Made by a program: the position numbers and the translations under genes. Below, piece after piece: positions 1 through 5,426 of a stretch of 7,536 bases of DNA. The DNA comes from JBFWUM01 sp050247255 (GTDB taxonomy: Bacteria; Acidobacteriota; Vicinamibacteria; Vicinamibacterales; UBA2999): positions 1 to 7,536 of the forward strand of contig JBFWUM010000096.1 of assembly GCA_050247255.1 (NCBI GenBank), given 5' to 3'. Each line of letters opens with the position of its first letter. Position 1 is the stretch's first letter. Under the pieces are notes generated by a model that saw only the letters and a program-made list of their open reading frames with translations, had not been told where the DNA came from and did no database searches.

Positions 1-1904
1 CGACGGACGGCAAGGAGCGCTTCGTGCAGCTCCGCATTCCGGTCACGGAAGGGCCGCGCTACCGCGTCGGCGAGGTCGTGTTCGAAGGCAACACCGTGGT
101 CCGCAGCGACGGGCTGCGGCAGCTGTTTGACATCGACAGCGGCGACTGGTTCAACGAGAAGGAGCTGCGCGAAGGGCTGCAGAAGGCGCAGGAGGTCTAC
201 GGCCGCGGCGGCTACATGGAGTTCACCGGCGCGCCCGACTACCGGATGCGCAACGACGGCATCGAGGAGGACCCGGCGGCGGCGGCGGTGCCCGAGATGC
301 TGCTGGCCGGCAACGAGCCGCTCAACCCGACGGTCGACATCACCATGCGGCTGCAGGAAGGCGAGCAGTTCCTGGTCAACCGCCTGACCTTCACCGGCAA
401 CACGACCACCCGCGACAACGTGATCCGCCGCGAGATGCGCGTCATCGAGGGGAGCATTTTCGACACCGAGGCGTTGAAGTACAGCGTCCGCCGGCTGAAC
501 CAGCTCGGCTACTTCCAGGAGATCAAGGGCGACGACACCGACATGAAGGTGGAGAAGACGCCCGGACGCCCCAACGCCGTGGACGTGACGCTGAAGGTCA
601 CCGAGCAGAACCGGAACCAGCTCACCTTCGGCGCCGGCGTCTCGCAGTACGAGGGCTTCTTCGGCCAGCTCGGGTTCCAGACGTCCAACTTCCTCGGCCG
701 CGGCGAGAGCCTGACGGTGAACATGCAGGCCGGCTCGCGGGCGCAGCAGTACCAGCTGGCGTTCACCGAGCCGTTCCTGTTCGACCGGAACATGACCGGC
801 GGCTTCGACATCTACAAACGGTCGCTGCAGTACATCGGCTACTACACGCAGAAGTCGACCGGCGGCAACCTGACGTTCGGCTTCCCGGTCGCCGACTTCA
901 GCCGCATGTTCCTGAATTACGCCTACGAGCAGGTGAGCGTCGCCGACCTGAACGAGGCGCTGATCGACTCGTCGTGCGCCGCCACCAACACCTGCTCGAC
1001 GCTGACGCTGTCGAGCCTCGATCAGCTCACCGAGACGCAGCGGCAGAACATCGCGCGCAACCCGTTCATCGCCGACTCGCTGCTCATCGGCCAGGGCGGC
1101 AAGCGGACGATCAGCAAGGTGGTGCCGACGTTCCTGCACAACACGATCGACAACCCGATCTTTCCGAACCGCGGCAACCGGCTGCAGATGTCGCTCGACG
1201 TCGCCGGCCTCGGCGGCAACACGAACTTCCTGAAGCCGAGCCTCGAAGGGGTGGTCATCAAGCAGCTGACGCCGCGGATGTCGATCGGCGGCCGCGCGCA
1301 GTTCGAGTACATCCGGCCGTGGGGCTCCACCGGCGCCTGCTCGTCGAGCGATCCGCGCACCCTCGTGTCCGGGGAGACGCGCTCGTGCCTGCCGATTTTC
1401 GAGCGGCTCGTGCTCGGCGGCGAGTACAGCGTGCGCGGCTACGACATCCGCTCGATCGGGCCGACGGTGCCCGACTCGGTGGTCGTGCTCGGCGGCAACA
1501 AGAGCATGCTGTTCAACCTGGAATACATGATCGGCATCGCCGGCCCGGTGCGGCTGATCCTGTTCTACGACGCCGGCCAGGTGCGCGATGTCGGCCAGAA
1601 GTTCTCGCTGCGCGAGGACCTGATCAGCATCGAGGCGGCGCCGGGGCCGAGCCTGGTCGACCCGCTCGCCTCCGGCTCGCTGATCGACCCGAACGCCGGC
1701 AGCGGCGTCATCACGCGCGTGCTGGGGAAGACGAGCGCCTTCAAGACGTCGACCGGCGCCGAGATCCGGTTCTTCATGCCGGTGCTCAACGTGCCGTTCC
1801 GGCTGATCTTCGCGCACAACCCGCAGCGCGGGAACGTGCTCGACAACAACTACCAGCCGGCGAAGGACTTTGTCTTCAAATTCGCGGTGGGATCGACGTT
1901 CTGA
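1..1904 (+). CDS. bamA: BamA, outer-membrane protein assembly factor (5' end cut off by the window)
   Basis: BamA is the Omp85 insertase of the outer membrane: periplasmic POTRA domains receive unfolded porins and a C-terminal 16-strand barrel inserts them. The reading frame is open from base 3, so the gene begins upstream; residue numbers here count from the GTG at base 24. Two POTRA domains are visible, about residues 13-113 (YRVGEVVFEGN start) and 116-195 (FLVNRLTFTGN start, GYF near its end), matching the last two POTRAs of a five-POTRA BamA. The barrel follows from about 199, opening with a typical GAGVSQYEGFFGQLGFQ strand. The Omp85 loop-6 motif is VRGY at 470-473, and the protein ends in a barrel-type terminal strand with a final Phe (FKFAVGSTF). 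Oddities are a roughly 30-residue acidic/Ala-rich insertion in the first visible POTRA (about 73-102) and two cysteine pairs in predicted loops (318/324 and 439/455). A TamA-like relative is possible but less likely next to skp and lpxA. Confidence 0.95.
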   Translation, partial: TDGKERFVQLRIPVTEGPRYRVGEVVFEGNTVVRSDGLRQLFDIDSGDWFNEKELREGLQKAQEVYGRGGYMEFTGAPDYRMRNDGIEEDPAAAAVPEMLLAGNEPLNPTVDITMRLQEGEQFLVNRLTFTGNTTTRDNVIRREMRVIEGSIFDTEALKYSVRRLNQLGYFQEIKGDDTDMKVEKTPGRPNAVDVTLKVTEQNRNQLTFGAGVSQYEGFFGQLGFQTSNFLGRGESLTVNMQAGSRAQQYQLAFTEPFLFDRNMTGGFDIYKRSLQYIGYYTQKSTGGNLTFGFPVADFSRMFLNYAYEQVSVADLNEALIDSSCAATNTCSTLTLSSLDQLTETQRQNIARNPFIADSLLIGQGGKRTISKVVPTFLHNTIDNPIFPNRGNRLQMSLDVAGLGGNTNFLKPSLEGVVIKQLTPRMSIGGRAQFEYIRPWGSTGACSSSDPRTLVSGETRSCLPIFERLVLGGEYSVRGYDIRSIGPTVPDSVVVLGGNKSMLFNLEYMIGIAGPVRLILFYDAGQVRDVGQKFSLREDLISIEAAPGPSLVDPLASGSLIDPNAGSGVITRVLGKTSAFKTSTGAEIRFFMPVLNVPFRLIFAHNPQRGNVLDNNYQPAKDFVFKFAVGSTF

Positions 1905-1987
1905 GGATTGACGAATCGACGGATTGGCGAACTGACGGATTTCATTGCGTCAATTCGTCAATTCGTCAATCCGTCAATCCGTCAATG
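1905..1987. repeat. Palindromic array of 8-base units between convergent genes; possible bidirectional terminator
   Basis: The right arm (1949-1986) is 4.75 tandem copies of an 8-base unit: GTCAATTC twice, GTCAATCC twice, then GTCAAT. The left arm (about 1907-1941) holds degenerate reverse-complement units such as GACGGATT. Aligning the left arm with the reverse complement of the right arm gives about 30 of 35 identical positions, and two of the differences would still be G-U pairs in RNA. A long stem with a short loop near 1942-1948 is therefore expected. It fills the whole gap between the bamA stop (1902-1904) and the stop of the opposite-strand lipoprotein gene (1988-1990). That position suits a terminator or 3' end stabiliser for both transcripts, but no T-tract follows the stem on either strand. 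The terminator role is inference; the repeat itself is plain in the sequence. Confidence 0.85.
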
Positions 1988-2425
1988 TTAGAAGTGCTGG
2001 ACGTTGATCGTGAAGGTCACCGGCCCGGACAGCTGGCCGGTCGCATCGTAGACGCGCAGGCAGTAGTTCTGCGTCACCTGGGCGGCGCCGAGCAGCGTGT
2101 CGCCCTGCGTCGCGGCATCGTTGGCCAGCCGGATCTGGCACAGCTCGGTGGTGGCGTTCCATTCGCCGAGCGCCATGCCGATGGTCGCGTCGGACGGGGT
2201 CACCGTCTCGAGGTTCGCGGCGATCGAGCCGGTGTTGGCGACGAACGGGAAGGTGATGGCGCCGTTCCGGCTGACGGTGTTGCTGAAGGTCTCGGTCACC
2301 TGCGTCGGCGTCGGCGCGTTGGGATTCTCGGGCTCGAAGGGGTTGTTCTCGCTGCACCCGGTCGCGACCAAGGCGAGCGGCAGCAGCGCCAGAAGGCGCA
2401 GGGGCTGAAGGATCCGTCGGGACAT
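1988..2425 (-). CDS. Small outer-membrane-type lipoprotein, function unknown
   Basis: This predicts a 145-residue lipoprotein. The N terminus (MSRRILQPLRLLALLPLALV) is a signal peptide with a short Arg-rich n-region and a Leu-rich core, followed by A-T-G-C; Cys24 would be the lipidated residue. Ser at +2 fits outer-membrane sorting under the E. coli rule. The mature part starts with a Pro/Asn-rich linker (to about residue 45). A small beta-rich domain of roughly 100 residues follows, with an ETFSNTVSRNGAITFPF opening, a Cys pair (WNATTELC and QNYCLRVYD) and an ending TFTINVQHF. It resembles the pre-peptidase C-terminal (PPC-like) beta-sandwich fold, by pattern only. Start choice: ATG at 2425 gives a classic signal peptide. 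ATG at 2434 would add three residues. Starts further upstream would use AT-ending codons unlike the gene. No good Shine-Dalgarno is visible. It sits antisense between bamA and skp. Confidence 0.8.
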   Translation of the reverse strand: MSRRILQPLRLLALLPLALVATGCSENNPFEPENPNAPTPTQVTETFSNTVSRNGAITFPFVANTGSIAANLETVTPSDATIGMALGEWNATTELCQIRLANDAATQGDTLLGAAQVTQNYCLRVYDATGQLSGPVTFTINVQHF

Positions 2426-2481
2426 CCCGAACATCTTACGAGGGTTCTGGAGTAAAATCATGAGCTTTCCGTTTCCACTGA

Positions 2482-2486
2482 AAGGA
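2482..2486 (+). promoter_or_regulatory. Ribosome binding site favouring the internal ATG of ompH
   Basis: AAGGA lies nine bases before the ATG at 2496. A competing site, GGAG at 2449-2452, lies seven bases before an in-frame ATG at 2460. The 12 codons between the two ATGs (TTT, TTT, CCA, AAA, GGA, ACT and so on) often end in A or T, whereas the gene itself almost always uses G or C there. The stretch therefore looks like untranslated leader, and 2496 is preferred. Confidence 0.5.
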
Positions 2487-2495
2487 TTGACTGGA

Positions 2496-3164
2496 ATGAG
2501 AGGTCTTGCCGTGGCCGTGGTGCTCAGCCTTGCGCTGTCCGCCGCGCCGACGTTCGCCCAGGCTCCCGCGCAGACGGCGCCTGCCCCGGCGCCCCGTCCG
2601 GCTGCGCCGGCGCCCGGCGCACCGACCCCGGCCGCGCCGCAGCCGGCTCCCGCGCCGTTCCCGGAAGGGGCGAAGTACGCGGTGATCAACATTCAGCGGA
2701 TCGCCTCGGAGTCGGCTGAAGGCAAGGCCGCCACCGGCCGCGTCAACGCGCTGGTCGCCCGCAAGCAGTCCGAGGGCGCCGAGAAGACCAAGCAGCTCCA
2801 GGCCGCGCAGCAGAAGCTCGAATCGGGCGGCGCGGTGCTGAGCGCCAACGCCCAGGGGCAGCTGCAGAAGGAAATCGAGCGGCTGACGATCGACATCCAG
2901 CGCTTCAACGAGGACGCGCAGCAGGAAGTGCAGGCGTTGCAGAACGACCTGATGGCCGAGTTCGAGCGCAAGCTGACGCCGGTGATCGCCGAGGTCGCCA
3001 CCGAGAAGCAGCTGCACCTGATCTTCAGCGCCGCCGATGCCGGGCTCGTCTGGGGCAACCCGGGGCTGGACATCACCGCCGAAGTCATCAAGAAGTTTGA
3101 CGCTGCCGCGCCCGCGGCGGCCGCCCCGGCGGCGCCCGCGGCGCCGCGGCCGGCGGGGAACTAG
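2496..3164 (+). CDS. OmpH/Skp family periplasmic chaperone
   Basis: Skp/OmpH chaperones are trimers that hold unfolded outer-membrane proteins in the periplasm and pass them to BamA. From the ATG at 2496 this is 222 residues. There is a signal peptide MRGLAVAVVLSLALSAAPTFA, with likely cleavage after residue 21. An unusually long Ala/Pro-rich linker follows (about 22-57), then the OmpH domain (about 60-202). The domain has the typical entry strand KYAVINIQRI, a Glu/Gln/Lys-rich coiled coil (about 75-173), the re-entry strand KQLHLIFSAADAGLVWGNPGLDIT and the final helix EVIKKFD. A second Ala/Pro-rich tail ends the protein. The gene lies downstream of bamA as in many diderms, but an antisense lipoprotein gene separates them, so it needs its own promoter. 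A start at 2460 would add 12 residues; see the ribosome-binding-site entry. Family assignment is firm; the detailed client range is not known. Confidence 0.9.
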   Translation: MRGLAVAVVLSLALSAAPTFAQAPAQTAPAPAPRPAAPAPGAPTPAAPQPAPAPFPEGAKYAVINIQRIASESAEGKAATGRVNALVARKQSEGAEKTKQLQAAQQKLESGGAVLSANAQGQLQKEIERLTIDIQRFNEDAQQEVQALQNDLMAEFERKLTPVIAEVATEKQLHLIFSAADAGLVWGNPGLDITAEVIKKFDAAAPAAAAPAAPAAPRPAGN

Positions 3165-3172
3165 ACGAAGAC

Positions 3173-3252
3173 GGTTCCAGGTTCCTGTTCCGGCTTCCAG
3201 GTTCGTGAACACTGAACACGAACACGGAAGCTGGAACACGGAACCAGGAACC
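3173..3252. repeat. Long imperfect palindrome built of GGTTCC-like units
   Basis: The left arm (3173-3207) carries repeats of the type GGTTCC/TTCCAGGTT. The right arm (3217-3252) is its near reverse complement (GAACAC, GGAAGCTGGAAC, GGAACCAGGAACC). The tip is a perfect 7-base stem, GTTCGTG (3201-3207) against CACGAAC (3217-3223), with a nine-base loop. The outer end pairs GGTTCC (3173-3178) with GGAACC (3247-3252). In all, about 35 base pairs with a few mismatches and one single-base gap are possible. It starts eight bases after the ompH stop and ends 14 bases before the GTG of the FabZ-LpxA gene. It has the same layout as the two 8-base-unit arrays in this window but an unrelated unit sequence. 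A role in transcript processing, attenuation or termination is inference; there is no T-tract. Confidence 0.8.
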
Positions 3253-3266
3253 ACCACCAGTACCCC

Positions 3267-4523
3267 GTGGCCATCGATCTTCCCGCGCTTCTCGCCCGCG
3301 TCTATTACCGCTATCCCTCGTTCCTGATCGACGGCATCACCGAGCACGAGCCGGGCGTCCGGCTGGTGGCGGTGAAGAACGTCACCGTCAACGAGGAGTT
3401 CTTCCAGGGGCACTTCCCGCGCCAGCCGGTGATGCCGGCGGTGCTGATGATCGAGGCGCTGACCCAGGTGGCGTCGGTGCTCATCCTCGAGCGCCGCGAG
3501 GCCGGGGCGACCGCGCGCGTGTCGCTGCGCGGGGTGAACAACGCCAAGTTCAGGCGCCAGGTGGTGCCGGGTGATCGGGTGCGGCTGGAGGTGCGGCTCG
3601 GGCGTGCCCGATCGCGGCTGGCGAAGGCGGACGCCGTGGCCCACGTCGGCGAGCACGTCGTCGCCGAGATGGAGCTGCTCGTCGCCATCGAGCCCGGGCC
3701 GGCGTTCATCGATCCGACGGCGTCGGTGCACCCGGCCGCCCGGATCGGCGAGGGGACGGTGATCGGCCCGAACGCGGTGATCGGGCCCGACGTCACCATC
3801 GGCCGCAACTGCCGCGTCGGCGCCTCGGTGGTCGTCGACGGCTGGACCGAGATCGGCGACGACACGCAGATCTACCCGATGGCGTCGATCGGACTGGCGC
3901 CGCAGGACCTGAAGTACCGCGGCGAGCGCACGCGGCTGAGCATCGGCCGGCGCAACATCTTCCGCGAGTTCGTCACCATCAACCGCGGCACCGCGGGCGG
4001 CGGCGGCGAGACGACGATCGGCGACCAGAACCTGTTCATGGCCTACGTGCACGTGGCGCACGACTGCCACGTCGGCAACAACACGATTTTCGGCCCGCAC
4101 GCGACGCTGGGCGGCCACGTCGACGTCGAGGACTTCGCCAACGTCAGCGCCGGCTCCGCCGTGCACCAGTTCTGCCGCGTCGGCCGGCACGGCTTCGTCG
4201 GCGGCTACTCGGTGGTGACCAAGGACGCGCTGCCGTTCGGCCGGACCATCGGCAGCCGCCCGGCGCGGATCTTCGGCGTCAACACCATCGGGCTGGCCCG
4301 CCGCGGCTTCACCCCGGACGCGATCAGCCAGTTGAAACAGGCCTACCGCTACCTGCTGCAGTCGAAGCTCAATACCAGCCGCGCCCTGACGCAGATCGAA
4401 ACCGACCCGGCGCTCTCGGCGCCTGAAGTGCACTACCTCGTCGAGTTCATCCGCACGTCGCAGCGCGGCGTCATCCTGCGGCGTCCGACGCGCCGGCACG
4501 AGGAGCTGGTTGCGGAGGAGTAG
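3267..4523 (+). CDS. Bifunctional FabZ-LpxA fusion: 3-hydroxyacyl-ACP dehydratase and UDP-GlcNAc acyltransferase
   Basis: This 418-residue protein joins two cytosolic enzymes. Residues 1-142 are FabZ, the hot-dog-fold dehydratase of fatty-acid synthesis: RYPSFLID, then QGHFPRQPVMPAVLMIEA with the catalytic His49 and Glu63. The usual His of the HRYPF motif is Tyr14, and the usual Gly of MPGVL is Ala58. From about residue 147 comes LpxA, which transfers 3-hydroxyacyl from ACP to UDP-GlcNAc, the first step of lipid A. It has a hexapeptide-repeat left-handed helix, QDLKY at 213-217, VAHDC with catalytic His265 (E. coli His125), VHQFC with His300 (E. coli His160), and a C-terminal helical region from FGVNTIGLARRGF. 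Gly313 matches E. coli Gly173, which favours long acyl chains. E. coli His99 is Asn239 here, and one hexapeptide is missing before QDLKY. The start is GTG; no earlier in-frame start lies close by and no Shine-Dalgarno is visible. Confidence 0.92.
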   Translation: MAIDLPALLARVYYRYPSFLIDGITEHEPGVRLVAVKNVTVNEEFFQGHFPRQPVMPAVLMIEALTQVASVLILERREAGATARVSLRGVNNAKFRRQVVPGDRVRLEVRLGRARSRLAKADAVAHVGEHVVAEMELLVAIEPGPAFIDPTASVHPAARIGEGTVIGPNAVIGPDVTIGRNCRVGASVVVDGWTEIGDDTQIYPMASIGLAPQDLKYRGERTRLSIGRRNIFREFVTINRGTAGGGGETTIGDQNLFMAYVHVAHDCHVGNNTIFGPHATLGGHVDVEDFANVSAGSAVHQFCRVGRHGFVGGYSVVTKDALPFGRTIGSRPARIFGVNTIGLARRGFTPDAISQLKQAYRYLLQSKLNTSRALTQIETDPALSAPEVHYLVEFIRTSQRGVILRRPTRRHEELVAEE

Positions 4524-4595
4524 AATTGACGAGTTGACGCATTTGCGAATTGACGGATTCGAAATGCGTCAATTCGTCAATTCGTCAATTCGTCG
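4523..4595. repeat. Palindromic array of GTCAATTC units running into the lpxI start codon
   Basis: The right arm is three exact tandem copies of GTCAATTC (4568-4591) plus GTCG, then the lpxI ATG at 4596. The left arm carries reverse-complement units in the same 8-base phase (GAATTGAC 4523-4530, GAGTTGAC 4531-4538, GAATTGAC 4547-4554). Bases 4523-4542 can pair with 4564-4583 over 20 positions, with a single G-U, enclosing a 21-base loop. The unit is the same as in the array at 1905-1987, so the two belong to one family of dispersed intergenic repeats. Because the units are identical, the stem could shift by 8 bases and pair nearer to the start codon; that is inference. The array begins on the last base of the upstream stop codon and leaves no room for a Shine-Dalgarno sequence. 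Confidence 0.88.
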
Positions 4596-5426
4596 ATGCA
4601 TTTAGGGCTGATCGCCGGCAATGGCCGCTTTCCGTTCCTCGTCCTCGAGGCGGCCCGCGCGCAGGGGCACGACGTCACGGTCATTGCCACGAAGGAAGAG
4701 GCGTTTCCCGAGCTGAACGAGGCGGCGAAGGCCGCCGGCGCGCCCATCCACTGGATCTCGATCGGCCAGCTCGGCGCCTGCATCAAGCTGCTGAAGGCCG
4801 CCGGCGCGCGCCAGGCCGTCATGGCCGGGCAGGTGAAGCACACCAAGATCTTCGGCGGCATCACCCCTGACCTGACGTTCATGGGCGTCCTGGCGCGGCT
4901 GCCGTTCCAGAACACCGACGGGTTGATTGGCGCCGTGGCCAACGTGCTGCGCGACAACGGCATCGAGCTGATCGAGTCCACCCGCCTGATCGAGCCGCTG
5001 CTGGCCAGGGCCGGGCAGCTGGCGACGCGGGCGCCCGACGCCGACGAGCAGCGCGACGTCGAGTTCGGCTATCGCATGGCCGACACGATCGCCGGGCTCG
5101 ACATCGGCCAGACGATTGCGGTGAAGGACCGCGCGGTGGTCGCCGTCGAGGCGATGGAAGGGACCGACGCGGTCATCGCCCGCGCCGGCGCGCTCGCCGG
5201 CCCCGGCGTGCGTATTGTCAAGGTGGCCAAGCCGGGGCAGGACATGCGCTTCGACGTGCCGGTCGTCGGCGTCGCCACGATCCGTGCCATGCAGGCGGTT
5301 GGAGCGACGGCGCTGTCGGTGGATGCCGGCAAGACACTGATGATCGATGGTGACGCCATCTACGCGGCGGCGGATGCGGCGGGGATCGCGATCGTGGGGC
5401 GCGCCTTGCCAGGCGCAGGAGCATGA
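4596..5426 (+). CDS. lpxI: LpxI, UDP-2,3-diacylglucosamine pyrophosphatase
   Basis: LpxI (formerly DUF1009) hydrolyses UDP-2,3-diacylglucosamine to lipid X and UMP, the step done by LpxH in E. coli. The 276-residue length is normal for the family. The N-terminal domain opens with the signature MHLGLIAGNGRFPFLVLEAA and contains MAGQVKHTKIFGGITPDL (about 76-93). The C-terminal domain holds the strongly conserved stretch VKVAKPGQDMRFDVPVVG (about 208-225), with Asp216 and Asp220 in the region where the essential Asp of the family lies. It continues through DAGKTLMIDGDA (243-254) to an IAIVGR end. The family's standard N terminus fixes the ATG at 4596, even though only repeat sequence precedes it and no ribosome binding site is visible. 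The stop overlaps the next gene. Its presence after lpxA predicts that lipid A is made by the LpxI route. Confidence 0.95.
   Translation: MHLGLIAGNGRFPFLVLEAARAQGHDVTVIATKEEAFPELNEAAKAAGAPIHWISIGQLGACIKLLKAAGARQAVMAGQVKHTKIFGGITPDLTFMGVLARLPFQNTDGLIGAVANVLRDNGIELIESTRLIEPLLARAGQLATRAPDADEQRDVEFGYRMADTIAGLDIGQTIAVKDRAVVAVEAMEGTDAVIARAGALAGPGVRIVKVAKPGQDMRFDVPVVGVATIRAMQAVGATALSVDAGKTLMIDGDAIYAAADAAGIAIVGRALPGAGA
5417..5421 (+). promoter_or_regulatory. Ribosome binding site of the oxidoreductase gene, inside the end of lpxI
   Basis: AGGAG lies four bases before the ATG at 5426 and only one base before an alternative ATG at 5423. The spacing favours 5426, where the start overlaps the lpxI stop as TGATG and so suggests translational coupling. 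Confidence 0.55.

Noticed and set aside
1905..1987. A standard rho-independent terminator
   Set aside because: The stem is long enough, but no run of T follows it on either strand, so it is listed as a repeat with a possible terminator role.
974..2455. A 493-codon plus-strand frame overlapping bamA, the repeat and the lipoprotein gene
   Set aside because: The translation is Arg/Ala-rich, runs through the 8-base repeat array and is out of frame with bamA, whose product is unmistakable.
2426..2692. N-terminal extension of the lipoprotein gene up to 2692
   Set aside because: It is Gly/Ala-rich antisense of the ompH linker and would place the signal peptide and lipobox about 110 residues inside the protein.
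2436..4499. A 687-codon open frame on the minus strand across ompH and the FabZ-LpxA gene
   Set aside because: Its product is Arg/Gly/Asp-rich low-complexity sequence without recognisable domains, and it lies opposite two clearly homologous genes. It is an antisense shadow of GC-rich coding sequence.
4523..4595. A CRISPR-like array
   Set aside because: The repeats are 8-base units in direct tandem with no spacers, arranged as a palindrome, and no cas genes are nearby.
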